This document shows, in pieces, positions 29,769 through 39,966 of a stretch of 64,000 nt of DNA. The position numbers and the translations under genes are program-made. The notes beneath the pieces are model-generated. The model worked only from the letters and a program-made list of their open reading frames with translations. It was not told where the DNA came from and searched no databases. The DNA comes from an uncultured beta proteobacterium (GTDB taxonomy: Bacteria > Pseudomonadota > Gammaproteobacteria > Burkholderiales > Burkholderiaceae_C), in the NCBI GenBank assembly GCA_903945325.1, contig CAJAVE010000131.1:1-64000 (forward strand), read 5' to 3'. Positions within the stretch are counted from its first letter, which is position 1. The number at the start of each line of letters is the position of its first letter.

Positions 29769-32700
29769 ATGAATGCACCCCTGCCTGATCACATCCTCAA
29801 GGCGCTTCAAACCGTCACGCTGGACGACAAATACGCGCTGGACTACGGCCACGCCTTCATGAGTGGCGTGCAGGCGCTGGTCAAGTTGCCCATGCTGCAG
29901 CGCCTGCGAGACCAGCGTGCCGGCAAGAACACGGCGGGCTTCATCAGCGGCTACCGCGGATCGCCATTGGGTACGTACGACCAGTCGTTGCAAAAGGCCG
30001 AGAAATACCTCAAGGCCCACCACGTCGTGTTCCAGCCTGGCGTCAATGAGGAACTGGCCGCCACAGCTATCTGGGGCACGCAGCAACTGGGCTTCGCGCC
30101 ACCGGGCTCCAATAAATACGATGGCGTGTTCGGCATCTGGTACGGCAAGGGTCCGGGCGTGGACCGCTGCTCCGACGTGTTCAAACACGCCAACATGGCC
30201 GGTACCACGCCCTGGGGTGGCGTGGTTGCAGTGGCGGGGGATGACCACATTTCCAAGAGTTCCACTGCAGCCCACCAGAGCGACCACATCTTCAAGGCCT
30301 GCGGCACGCCGGTGTTCTTCCCGGCCAACGTGCAGGAGATTCTGGACCTGGGCATCCACGCTTTTGCCATGAGCCGCTTCTCGGGCGTCTGGACCGGCAT
30401 GAAGACGATCCAGGAGATCGTGGAAAGCAGCGCCACCGCCATGATCGATCCGGACCGGGTGCAGATCCAGATCCCCACCGACTTCGTGATGCCACCCGGT
30501 GGGCTGCACATCCGCTGGCCCGACGCCGCGCTGGAGCAGGAAGCCCGCTTGTTTGACTACAAGTGGTATGCCGCACTGGCCTACATCCGCGCCAACCGCT
30601 TGAACTACAACGTCATCGAGGGTCCGAATGACCGCCTGGGACTGATCGCCAGTGGCAAGGCCTACAACGACACGCGCCAGGCCCTGCTGGACCTGGGTCT
30701 GGACGATGCCACTTGCCGGCGCGTCGGCATCCGGCTGCACAAAGTCGGCGTGGTGTGGCCGCTGGAAGCCCAGTTGACCCGTGAATTTGCCACCGGCCTG
30801 CAAGAGATTTTGGTGGTGGAAGAAAAGCGCCAGGTCATTGAATACCAGTTGAAGGAAGGCCTGTACAACTGGCGCGCCGACGTGCGCCCCCGCGTGCTGG
30901 GCAAGTTCAACGAGGCCGAGTCCGATGCGTCGGGCTTTGGCAGCGGTGGCGAGTGGGGCATGGCCAATCCGCATGCCAACACCCTGCTCCGTGCCAATGC
31001 CGATTTGTCGCCCGCCATCATCGCGCGTGCCATTGCCAAGCGCATCACGCTGATGGGTGTGGACAGCGATATCGCAGCGCGCATCGACGCCCAACTGGCC
31101 ATCCTGAACGCCAAGGAAAGCGCCATGCAGGTGCTGGAAGTGAACCGGGCCAAGGCCGAGATCAAGCTGGGGGATCGTCAACCGTGGTTCTGCTCGGGTT
31201 GCCCGCACAACACCAGTACCAAGGTGCCCGAAGGCTCACGCGCCATGGCCGGCATCGGTTGCCACTTTATGACGGTGTGGATGAATCGCTCCACTGTTGG
31301 TTTCACGCAAATGGGTGGCGAGGGAGTGCCCTGGGTGGGGCAGCAGCCCTTCAGCAACGACCAGCACATGTTTGCCAACCTGGGAGACGGCACCTACTTC
31401 CACAGCGGCCTGCTGGCGGTGCGCCAGAGCATCGCGGCGGGCGTCAACATCACCTACAAAATCCTGTACAACGATGCGGTGGCCATGACCGGTGGCCAGC
31501 AAATTGGGGAGCGCCCCGAGGGTCATTCAGTGATGCAAATCGCGCAAAGCATGCGCGCCGAGGGTGCAGTCAGGATTGTGGTGGTGACGGACGAACCTCA
31601 AAAGTACGAGCAGATGGCCTTGGCCGAAGGCGTGACGGTGCACCACCGCGACGATCTCGACACCATCCAGAAAGAGTTTCGCACTATCAAGGGTACTACG
31701 GTCATCATCTATGACCAGACCTGTGCGACCGAAAAGCGCCGCCGCCGCAAGCGCGGCACCCTGGTGGACCCGGCCAGGCGCGTGGTCATCAACGAGTTGG
31801 TGTGCGAGGGGTGTGGCGACTGCGGTGTGCAGAGCAATTGTGTCAGCGTTGAGCCGCTGGAAACCGAATTTGGTCGCAAACGCCAGATCAACCAGAGCAC
31901 CTGTAACAAGGATTTCAGTTGTGTGAAGGGCTTTTGCCCCAGCTTTGTGACGGTAGAGGGCGGGCAACTGCGCAAGAAGGCCAAGGCACAGACGTCGTCA
32001 TCGCCCGATCCAGGTCATTTGCCTGAGCCTTCCATTCCCCGGTTGACCAGCGCCGCGCAGGCTCTGGCAGATCAGTCCCGATCCGGTGCCTGGGGCATCA
32101 TCGTCGCGGGAGTGGGTGGCACCGGCGTCATCACCATTGGCCAGTTACTGGGTGTCGCGGCACATCTGGAAGGCAAAGGCGTGGTCACGCAAGATGCTGG
32201 CGGTCTGGCGCAAAAGGGCGGCGCTACCTGGAGTCATGTGCTGATTGCTGCCGAACAGGCCGACATTCGAACCACCCGCGTCAGTATGGCCTCGGCCGAT
32301 CTGGTGATTGGCTGCGACCCGATTGTGGTGGCGGGCAAGGAGACGGTGTTGCGCATGCGCGAGGGCCGTACCCATGTGGCGCTCAATTCCCATAGTGCGC
32401 CCACGGCCGCTTTCGTCTCCCAGCCCAACTGGACCAACCCGGGCAAGGAATGCCTGGCCGAAATTGTCCGCGTGGTGGGTGAAGAGGGTGTCGGCTGGTT
32501 TGACGCCGATGCCATTGCCACCCAGTTCCTGGGCGACAGTATTTACACCAACCCCATCATGCTGGGCTATGCTTGGCAAAAAGGCTGGATTCCGCTGCAA
32601 CTGGCCTCTCTGATTCGCGCCATCGAGCTCAATGCCGTGGCGGTGGAGAACAACAAGACCGCCTTCGCCTGGGGCCGCAAGGCCGCCTTGGACTGGCCCG

Positions 32701-33422
32701 CCGTGCAACAACTGCTGAACCCGGGTCAGGTAGTGACTTTCACGCCGCGCACCACGCAGTCGGTGGACGACATGGTTGCCAAGCGCGTCGAGTTTTTGAC
32801 CGGCTACCAGAATGCTGCCTACGCGGCCCAATATGTTAGTTTTGTGGCGCTGGTGCGCGGTGCAGAAGAGCGTGTTGCCAGTCCTGCCGCTACGGGCGAT
32901 GCCAAACCGGCAACCCTGCCACTAACCCAGGCCGTGGCGCGCTACCTGTTCAAGCTGATGGCCTACAAGGATGAATACGAGGTGGCTCGCCTGCACACTG
33001 ATGCCGCCTTCCTGGCCAAAATTGGCACCCAGTTCGAAGGTAACTTCAAACTCCACTACCAGTTGGCACCACCGCTGCTGGCAGAACGCAACACGGTGGG
33101 CGAGTTGCAGAAACACGCTTATGGCCCCTGGATGCAGACGGCATTTCGCCTGCTGGCGCCGTTTAAAGTGTTGCGCGGTGGTGTGCTGGACGTGTTCGGG
33201 TACTCAGATGAACGCCGTCACGAGCGCGCGTTGGCGTCTGAGTACCGCGCCGCCATCGAGGCCATGTTGCCCAAGTTGACGACTGCCAACCGGGATGCCG
33301 CAGTGGCTTTTGCCCGATTGCCGGAGCAAATCCGCGGCTTTGGCCACGTCAAGGCGCGCCATTTGACGGCTGCGCGCCTGCAATGGACGGAGTTGGTGAA
33401 GCAGTTTCATAACGGCGGGTAG
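29769..33422 (+). CDS. Indolepyruvate ferredoxin oxidoreductase family protein (fused alpha/beta)
   Basis: 1217 aa; FISGYRGSPLGTYDQ, GCPHNTSTKVPEGSRA, CEGCGDCGVQSNC ferredoxin-like Cys cluster, C-terminal GVGGTGVITIGQLLGVAAHLEGK. Confidence 0.94.
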   Translation: MNAPLPDHILKALQTVTLDDKYALDYGHAFMSGVQALVKLPMLQRLRDQRAGKNTAGFISGYRGSPLGTYDQSLQKAEKYLKAHHVVFQPGVNEELAATAIWGTQQLGFAPPGSNKYDGVFGIWYGKGPGVDRCSDVFKHANMAGTTPWGGVVAVAGDDHISKSSTAAHQSDHIFKACGTPVFFPANVQEILDLGIHAFAMSRFSGVWTGMKTIQEIVESSATAMIDPDRVQIQIPTDFVMPPGGLHIRWPDAALEQEARLFDYKWYAALAYIRANRLNYNVIEGPNDRLGLIASGKAYNDTRQALLDLGLDDATCRRVGIRLHKVGVVWPLEAQLTREFATGLQEILVVEEKRQVIEYQLKEGLYNWRADVRPRVLGKFNEAESDASGFGSGGEWGMANPHANTLLRANADLSPAIIARAIAKRITLMGVDSDIAARIDAQLAILNAKESAMQVLEVNRAKAEIKLGDRQPWFCSGCPHNTSTKVPEGSRAMAGIGCHFMTVWMNRSTVGFTQMGGEGVPWVGQQPFSNDQHMFANLGDGTYFHSGLLAVRQSIAAGVNITYKILYNDAVAMTGGQQIGERPEGHSVMQIAQSMRAEGAVRIVVVTDEPQKYEQMALAEGVTVHHRDDLDTIQKEFRTIKGTTVIIYDQTCATEKRRRRKRGTLVDPARRVVINELVCEGCGDCGVQSNCVSVEPLETEFGRKRQINQSTCNKDFSCVKGFCPSFVTVEGGQLRKKAKAQTSSSPDPGHLPEPSIPRLTSAAQALADQSRSGAWGIIVAGVGGTGVITIGQLLGVAAHLEGKGVVTQDAGGLAQKGGATWSHVLIAAEQADIRTTRVSMASADLVIGCDPIVVAGKETVLRMREGRTHVALNSHSAPTAAFVSQPNWTNPGKECLAEIVRVVGEEGVGWFDADAIATQFLGDSIYTNPIMLGYAWQKGWIPLQLASLIRAIELNAVAVENNKTAFAWGRKAALDWPAVQQLLNPGQVVTFTPRTTQSVDDMVAKRVEFLTGYQNAAYAAQYVSFVALVRGAEERVASPAATGDAKPATLPLTQAVARYLFKLMAYKDEYEVARLHTDAAFLAKIGTQFEGNFKLHYQLAPPLLAERNTVGELQKHAYGPWMQTAFRLLAPFKVLRGGVLDVFGYSDERRHERALASEYRAAIEAMLPKLTTANRDAAVAFARLPEQIRGFGHVKARHLTAARLQWTELVKQFHNGG

Positions 33423-33595
33423 CAATACGCGCCATGGTGCATTGCGGGCGTTTCGGAGTGAAAAAGGTAACAGGTTGTCCAAACGGACAGCAGTTGGCGC
33501 GGCCCATTACAATCGCGGGTTAACCATTTGTGGCTACGCTGCCTGTCTTTGGGCGGTGAGCGGTTTTGTGTCCTTTGTTTTGTGGAGTTCCCTTC

Positions 33596-33928
33596 GTGTT
33601 TATTTCTTCCGCTTTTGCCCAAACCGCCCCCGCAGCAGCAGCCGGAGGCGACATGCAGTCGTCCCTGATGAGCATGCTGCCGCTGGTTTTGATGTTCGTG
33701 GTCCTTTACTTTGTCATGATCCGCCCTCAGATGAAAAAACAGAAGGAGCACAAAGCCATGATTGATGCGATTGCCAAGGGCGACGAGGTGGTGACCGCCG
33801 GTGGGGTGCTGGGCAAGGTCAGCAAGATCGGTGACAGCTATGTCGGCCTGGAAGTGGCCAATGGCGTTGAAATCCAGATCCAGCGCAGCGCCGTGGTGCA
33901 GGTTTTGCCAAAGGGCACTTACAAGTAA
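33596..33928 (+). CDS. yajC: Preprotein translocase subunit YajC (GTG start)
   Basis: FISSAFAQTAPAAAAGGDMQSSLMSMLPLVLMFVVLYFVMIRPQMKKQKEH. Confidence 0.95.
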   Translation: MFISSAFAQTAPAAAAGGDMQSSLMSMLPLVLMFVVLYFVMIRPQMKKQKEHKAMIDAIAKGDEVVTAGGVLGKVSKIGDSYVGLEVANGVEIQIQRSAVVQVLPKGTYK

Positions 33929-33959
33929 GTCATTGCTTTTACCAGTCTGAAGTGCGAAC

Positions 33960-35837
33960 ATGAACCGTTACCCGGTGTGGAAATACGCGATTATTCTGAT
34001 CGCGCTGGTGGTAGGCAGCTTGTACGCTTTGCCCAATCTTTTTGGTGAATCCCCAGCGGTTCAAGTTTCCGTTGCGAAAGCCAGCTTGAAGCTGGAGGCT
34101 GCGACGTTGGCCCGCGTGGAGGACGCACTCAAGGTGGCTGGTATTGCTGCAGATGCCGTCTCGATGGAGGGAACGTCTATCCGCGCCCGGTTTGGTAGCA
34201 CTGACGTACAACTGAAAGCCAAGGACGCAATACAAAAGGCGCTCAATCCTGATGCTGCAAATCCGTCCTATGTTGTAGCCCTGAATCTGTTGTCGCGATC
34301 ACCAGCTTGGCTCACTGGGCTGCATGCTTCACCCATGTACTTGGGGCTGGATTTGCGTGGTGGCGTGCACTTCATGCTACAGGTAGACATGCAGGCGGCG
34401 TTGTCCAAGCGGGCGGAATCATTGGCGGGTGATATCCGTACCACATTGCGCGAAAAGAATGTGCGTCATAGCGGCATCAGTCGCGTCGGGCAAACCATAG
34501 ATATCCGGTTCCGTGATGCAGCAACCGCCGAGTCGGCGCGACGCATCATTCAGGAACAATTTGCCGAGTTGACCACGGTCGAGACGCCGGAGGGCGCCGA
34601 TGTCAAGATGGTTGCTTCAATCAAACCAGTCTCAGCCCGCACCATTCAGGATCAGGCGCTCAAGCAAAACATCACAACACTGCACAACCGTATCAACGAA
34701 CTCGGTGTGGCCGAGCCCGTCATTCAACAGCAGGGTCTGGACCGCATCGTGGTGCAATTACCTGGCGTGCAGGACACGGCCAAGGCGAAGGATATTTTGG
34801 GCCGCACCGCAACTCTGGAGTTGCGTATGGTGGATGAAGGTACAGAAGCGCGTTCAGCGGAAATGGGAACAGGGCCAGTTCCATTTGGGTCCGAACGCTT
34901 TCTGGAACGCAATGGCCAGGCCGTGATTGTCAAGAAGCAGGTTGTTATTACTGGAGACAGCTTGACAGATGCACAGCCAGGGTTTGACTCCCAGACTCAG
35001 CAGCCGAAAGTGGACCTCACTGTAGATGCCAAGGGCGGCCGCATCATGCGGGATGTCAGTCGTGAGAACCTTAAGAAGCGCATGGCGATACTTTTGTTCG
35101 AAAAGGGAAAGGGCGAAGTCTTGACGGCTCCGGTCATCCAGGGTGAACTGGGAAACCGTTTTCAGATTTCGGGCTCCATGACCGTCTCTGAAGCGAGCGA
35201 CTTGGCCCTGCTATTGCGTGCTGGTTCTCTGGCTGCCCCGATGGAAATCATTGAAGAGCGCACCATTGGCCCCAGTCTTGGAGCTGAAAACATCGCAAAA
35301 GGCTTCAACAGTGTGACCTGGGGGTTTCTCGCAGTGGCCCTCTTCATGTGCGTTTATTACATGTTGTTCGGCGTGATTTCCAGCATTGCGCTCGCATTCA
35401 ACCTGTTGCTGCTTGTGGCGGTGCTGTCCATGCTGCAAGCCACACTGACCTTGCCAGGTATGGCTGCCATGGCGTTGGTCTTGGGTATGGCGATTGACGC
35501 CAACGTGCTGATTAACGAGCGGATACGCGAGGAACTGCGCGGAGGCGCTTCACCGCAGGCCGCCATTCACGCAGGTTATGACCGCGCCTGGGCCACCATC
35601 ATTGACTCAAATGTGACAACTTTGATTGCGGGCCTGGCTCTGCTTGCATTTGGCTCAGGTCCGGTGAGGGGATTTGCGGTGGTTCACTGCCTGGGTATTT
35701 TGACCAGCATGTTCTCCGGTGTTTTCTTCTCGCGTGGCGTGGTCAATTTGTGGTACGGTCGCCAGAAGAAGCTTAAGAGCGTGTCCATTGGAACGGTTTG
35801 GCGGCCTGATTCTGACAGTCAGGTCACGACAAACTAA
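33960..35837 (+). CDS. secD: Protein translocase subunit SecD
   Basis: GLDLRGGVHFMLQVDM...GMAIDANVLINERIREELR; follows yajC. Confidence 0.97.
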   Translation: MNRYPVWKYAIILIALVVGSLYALPNLFGESPAVQVSVAKASLKLEAATLARVEDALKVAGIAADAVSMEGTSIRARFGSTDVQLKAKDAIQKALNPDAANPSYVVALNLLSRSPAWLTGLHASPMYLGLDLRGGVHFMLQVDMQAALSKRAESLAGDIRTTLREKNVRHSGISRVGQTIDIRFRDAATAESARRIIQEQFAELTTVETPEGADVKMVASIKPVSARTIQDQALKQNITTLHNRINELGVAEPVIQQQGLDRIVVQLPGVQDTAKAKDILGRTATLELRMVDEGTEARSAEMGTGPVPFGSERFLERNGQAVIVKKQVVITGDSLTDAQPGFDSQTQQPKVDLTVDAKGGRIMRDVSRENLKKRMAILLFEKGKGEVLTAPVIQGELGNRFQISGSMTVSEASDLALLLRAGSLAAPMEIIEERTIGPSLGAENIAKGFNSVTWGFLAVALFMCVYYMLFGVISSIALAFNLLLLVAVLSMLQATLTLPGMAAMALVLGMAIDANVLINERIREELRGGASPQAAIHAGYDRAWATIIDSNVTTLIAGLALLAFGSGPVRGFAVVHCLGILTSMFSGVFFSRGVVNLWYGRQKKLKSVSIGTVWRPDSDSQVTTN

Positions 35838-35848
35838 AGGAATCAGGC

Positions 35849-36802
35849 ATGGAATTCTTCAAAATCCACCGTGACATTCCGTTCATGCGGCATGCATTGG
35901 TGTTCAACTTGGTATCGCTGCTGACATTTCTGGCGGCCGTATTTTTCCTGTTTTCGCGCGGATTGCATCTGTCGGTGGAGTTCACTGGCGGGACATTGAT
36001 GGAGGTTAGCTACTCACAGCCTGCCGATCTCAACACCATTCGCAACAGCGTGGCAGCCCTGGGCATCAATGATGTACAGGTGCAGAACTTTGGCACGGCA
36101 CAGGATGTGCTTATCCGTATGCCCGTACAAAAGGGAAGTACATCAGGCGCTCAAAGTGAGCGGGTTATGGCGACCCTGAAAGCAGGTGACGCCAGCGCCA
36201 CCCTAAGGCGCACCGAGTTCGTCGGACCGCAAGTCGGTGATGAATTGGCTGTAGATGGCCTCAAGGCCTTGGCAAGCGTGATTGTTGGCATCATGCTGTA
36301 CTTGGCGATACGCTTTGAGTGGAAATTCGCCGTGGCAGCCATCATCGCAAATTTGCATGATGTGATTATTATTCTCGGATTTTTTGCTTTTTTTCAGTGG
36401 GAGTTCTCGTTGCCGGTGCTGGCGGCAGTGCTGGCGGTTCTAGGCTATTCGGTGAACGAATCGGTCGTTATCTTTGACCGAATACGTGAAAATTTTCGTC
36501 GCTACCGCAAGATGAATACGGTGCAGATCATCGATAACGCCATCACATCCACCATCAGCCGCACCATCATTACCCACGGCTGCACCCAACTCATGGTGTT
36601 GTCCATGCTGCTGTTTGGTGGCGCGACCTTGCACTACTTTGCGCTGGCGTTGACGATTGGCATTTTGTTTGGCATTTATTCGTCCGTGTTTGTCGCGGCT
36701 GCCATCGCCATGTGGCTGGGTATCCAGCGTGAAGACCTGATCAAAGGCCCGCTCAAAAAAGAAGGGGACCCGACGGACCCCAATGCTGGCGCTTCTGTCT
36801 GA
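35849..36802 (+). CDS. secF: Protein translocase subunit SecF
   Basis: VEFTGGTLMEVSY...GYSVNESVVIFDRIRENFR. Confidence 0.97.
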   Translation: MEFFKIHRDIPFMRHALVFNLVSLLTFLAAVFFLFSRGLHLSVEFTGGTLMEVSYSQPADLNTIRNSVAALGINDVQVQNFGTAQDVLIRMPVQKGSTSGAQSERVMATLKAGDASATLRRTEFVGPQVGDELAVDGLKALASVIVGIMLYLAIRFEWKFAVAAIIANLHDVIIILGFFAFFQWEFSLPVLAAVLAVLGYSVNESVVIFDRIRENFRRYRKMNTVQIIDNAITSTISRTIITHGCTQLMVLSMLLFGGATLHYFALALTIGILFGIYSSVFVAAAIAMWLGIQREDLIKGPLKKEGDPTDPNAGASV

Positions 36803-36816
36803 TTCTTTCCTGATTT

Positions 36817-39354
36817 ATGGCCACAACACCCGGTTCATCCACTCTCACTCCACGGCAGCAATTTGCCCGTGCGGTGCGCGAGCGCTTTCTGGCTGAGGCG
36901 GTACAGGCGATGATTGAAATCAGTGGCGCAGTGCATGAACAGGTCACCACATTGATGGATGAACCCAGCAATGCACGCGAAAGCCAGGAGCGTCGCGATG
37001 TTTGGATGGCCTACAAAAAGTGCCGTCCTTTGTGGGTGGAGGGCACTAAAACGGCGTGGCGCGAATGCCTTGATCCGCCCAAGGTCAAGAAACATGCCAG
37101 CCTCGAGGTCGCAGGCCTTCAACTGGTGGGTACGGAAGTCGTTGAGAACAAGATTCTGGCATCCCGGATGGTGATGGCGGTGATGGACAAAGTGAACAGC
37201 CAGTTTGAAGACCTGAGGCTGCGCATGCAGTTCCTGGAAGGTACTGAAGAGCTTGCAGGACATGATTTGTTGCGCCCTGAAGTACTCGTCCTGCTGCTGG
37301 TTGAGCAATGGGCCAACTCGGGAATGCCGGGCGATTCATGGGCGACGGTCAATGAGGTAGTGCAAAAGCTTTTGATCGAACGCCTCAGGACCGCTTATGC
37401 CAATGCCAATGACGTGATGATCAATAAGGGTGTCATGCCCACGATTGAGCTCAAGGACAGAGTCAAGAGCCCTGCTCGAAGTACGGCTTCTCCCGCTCGG
37501 CCGCGTCACGCACCGATCACACACAACCAATCGCCAGCGGCAGAAAGCGGTCAATCCGGGTACGGTGATGTGGGTCGGAGTAATGCGGGTCAAGCACAGG
37601 GTTCTCAGACATTCGATTCAGTGGACAATGGCTCGGCACAACGACCGACGGGTGGTTTTTTTGGTGGTCGCCTGGGTTGGGGTTCCAAACAACAGGAGCC
37701 TCAAGGCGCTGTCGGTGCACCGGAGCCAGCTTCTGGCCAGAGTAGCGGCTCGTCTTCTTCTGCTACCCCTTTCTGGAAGCAATCCTCCGGAATGCAAAAT
37801 GGCGGAAGCCAAGGTAACTTTGCATCTGAAGAAACACGGATGATGACTGCAGCGACGCCGATGGCGCGGGCTCGCAGTAGGGCACAAGGTGTGATTGGCC
37901 AGATTCGACGGTTGTTTGTCAGCCATGTTGGAGGTGACTTTGGCGATAGCGGGCACCACCCCTCACCCGCGTTGGCGGCAGCCATGGCCCCGCCGTCACC
38001 CGGCCAGTCGCCTGCGTACGCCAGTGGTGGCACGCTCTATGAAGATTACAGTCCTGCGGGGGTTGCCCGTGTGGCGGGGGATTTGCGTGAGAAAACTGCA
38101 GCACTAAAAAAGAAGGCCGAGACCAAGGGTGAAAAGGCAACGATTGAAATCGTTGCTCTCATGTTTCAGGCCATTTTGGCTGAGGAGCGTATTCCTCCAG
38201 GCATTCGGGTGTGGTTTGCCCGCTTGCAGATGCCCGTGCTTCGCATGGCGCTGGAGGATTCTGATTTTCTCGGAACCACGACGCATCCAGCCCGTTTGCT
38301 GATTGATCGAATGGGGTCTTGCGTGATGGGCTTTGACTCCTCCGGTATCCAGGGCAATGCCATGGAGCTGGAGGTCAAACGCATTGTGCAAGTAATCGAG
38401 CAATACCCAGAAACTGGTAAGAAGGTTTATCAGGTTGTTTACGAGGAATTCCAGAAGTTCCTGTCCAAATTTCTGACTGAAAAAGGCTCCACCCAAAAAG
38501 TCGTCAGTGTTGCGCAGCAGGTTGAGCAAAAGGAAACGCTTGCCATTCAGTACACCATTGAAATGCGCAACATGCTCAAAGACATGCCGGTACGCGATGA
38601 GATTCGTGAGTTTCTTTTCAAGGTCTGGGCTGAAGTGCTGGCGGTTGCAGCCGTGCGCAAAGGCCCACAGAACAAAGACACACTGACATTGAAGAAATCT
38701 GCAACCGACTTGGTTTGGGCAGCGAGCGCGAAACCCAATCGCGCAGATCGCGCGCGCGTCATTCAGGATTTACCCAATCTGCTTTTGCGTCTGCGTTCTG
38801 GCATGACGCTCCTGGCGATGGCACCGTCTGAGCAAGACGCACACATCAAGACGGTCAGCGATACGCTGGCGGATGCTTTTCTGTCCAAAACACAGGCGAT
38901 TCCCCAGGCCAAGATTGATGCCATGGCGCAGCGCTTGGGCAACCTGGAGGATTTTGTATCAGAGGATGGCATGGGCGATTTGCCGCTGGATGCCGAGAGT
39001 ATTGAAATGATGCTTGGAATTGATGCCTCAGCCATTGAAGTGGTTGGCAATGGTGGCTCCAAGCCGACCGCAGCCATGACTGCTTGGGCGCAAGAATTGC
39101 AGCTGGGGTCCTGGTTTACGCTGGACCACAACAATCAGATTACCCAGGTGCAGTTTGCCTGGCGCAGTGACCGCAAACACTTGAATTTGTTTGCGTCGAG
39201 TTCAGGTAAGAGCTATTTGATACAAGGTGGGCGTCTGGCGGCATACCTGCAGGCGGGCCTGCTTTTGCCACAAGAGGAAGAGACGCTGACAGTGCGCGCC
39301 ACCCGCGACGCTTTGTCCAAGATCGAAGCCAATCCAGAACGTTTGATGAACTGA
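36817..39354 (+). CDS. DUF1631 family protein
   Basis: 845 aa with N- and C-terminal conserved regions around a Ser/Gly/Gln-rich linker; consistent with DUF1631. Confidence 0.8.
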   Translation: MATTPGSSTLTPRQQFARAVRERFLAEAVQAMIEISGAVHEQVTTLMDEPSNARESQERRDVWMAYKKCRPLWVEGTKTAWRECLDPPKVKKHASLEVAGLQLVGTEVVENKILASRMVMAVMDKVNSQFEDLRLRMQFLEGTEELAGHDLLRPEVLVLLLVEQWANSGMPGDSWATVNEVVQKLLIERLRTAYANANDVMINKGVMPTIELKDRVKSPARSTASPARPRHAPITHNQSPAAESGQSGYGDVGRSNAGQAQGSQTFDSVDNGSAQRPTGGFFGGRLGWGSKQQEPQGAVGAPEPASGQSSGSSSSATPFWKQSSGMQNGGSQGNFASEETRMMTAATPMARARSRAQGVIGQIRRLFVSHVGGDFGDSGHHPSPALAAAMAPPSPGQSPAYASGGTLYEDYSPAGVARVAGDLREKTAALKKKAETKGEKATIEIVALMFQAILAEERIPPGIRVWFARLQMPVLRMALEDSDFLGTTTHPARLLIDRMGSCVMGFDSSGIQGNAMELEVKRIVQVIEQYPETGKKVYQVVYEEFQKFLSKFLTEKGSTQKVVSVAQQVEQKETLAIQYTIEMRNMLKDMPVRDEIREFLFKVWAEVLAVAAVRKGPQNKDTLTLKKSATDLVWAASAKPNRADRARVIQDLPNLLLRLRSGMTLLAMAPSEQDAHIKTVSDTLADAFLSKTQAIPQAKIDAMAQRLGNLEDFVSEDGMGDLPLDAESIEMMLGIDASAIEVVGNGGSKPTAAMTAWAQELQLGSWFTLDHNNQITQVQFAWRSDRKHLNLFASSSGKSYLIQGGRLAAYLQAGLLLPQEEETLTVRATRDALSKIEANPERLMN

Positions 39355-39370
39355 CCCCTTTGTGGTGGTC

Positions 39371-39868
39371 TTAATGTGCGACGCGCTCCAAGTTGTCGTC
39401 GCAGAGTTCATCCAGAACCAGTGCATCGGGTTCTTGACCAAAACTCCAATAAACCATCAGGATGATGATCTTCAAGTCATCCAGAGAAACGGGTTCGCCA
39501 GGCGCAGCCATGGCTCGCTCGATAATCACTTCCCGCATCGACGCAGGCAACACCCCGGCAGATTCCAGAAAGCTGATGAACCCCATGCACTCTTGCCCAA
39601 GATGGTTTTGCTCTCCCAGTGGATAGATGCGGACACTGGTTGGACAAGGCTCACGCAGCCATGGCTCTGGCGGCACAAGTTGTGAGGTGCCTGCAAAACC
39701 ATTGGAGCCTCTGGCGGCGGTATTGAGACCGGTAAGCCAATTCAACGCGTCCTCAATTTCTTCGGAATCAAAACCAACGGCGTTGAGTTTGCGCTCCAAG
39801 TGGGCGGGTTCCGGGCAACTGTCACCGGCGTAGTAGTTTTCGTAAACGAAGACAAGTACTTCAAACAT
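39371..39868 (-). CDS. smg: Smg family protein (DUF494)
   Basis: MFEVLVFVYENYYAGDSCPEPAHLERKLNAVGFDSEEIEDALNWL. Confidence 0.92.
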   Translation of the reverse strand: MFEVLVFVYENYYAGDSCPEPAHLERKLNAVGFDSEEIEDALNWLTGLNTAARGSNGFAGTSQLVPPEPWLREPCPTSVRIYPLGEQNHLGQECMGFISFLESAGVLPASMREVIIERAMAAPGEPVSLDDLKIIILMVYWSFGQEPDALVLDELCDDNLERVAH

Positions 39869-39966
39869 GTCGCCAATATAGCGCAGAAAATCAGGCATCC
39901 CAAGGGGCGTCCGACTTTCCCCTCTATTTCTCGTTTTGCCGCCCCTGGGGCCGTCGAAATCGGGAC

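Noticed and set aside
29742-31208. 488-aa minus-strand ORF antisense to the indolepyruvate oxidoreductase gene
   Set aside because: Typical high-GC shadow ORF: His/Gly/Val-rich composition, no recognisable motif, opposite a clearly conserved protein.
37440-37870. Low-complexity Ser/Gly/Gln-rich stretch in the DUF1631 gene as a separate element
   Set aside because: Frame is continuous with conserved flanks; best explained as a disordered linker in one protein.
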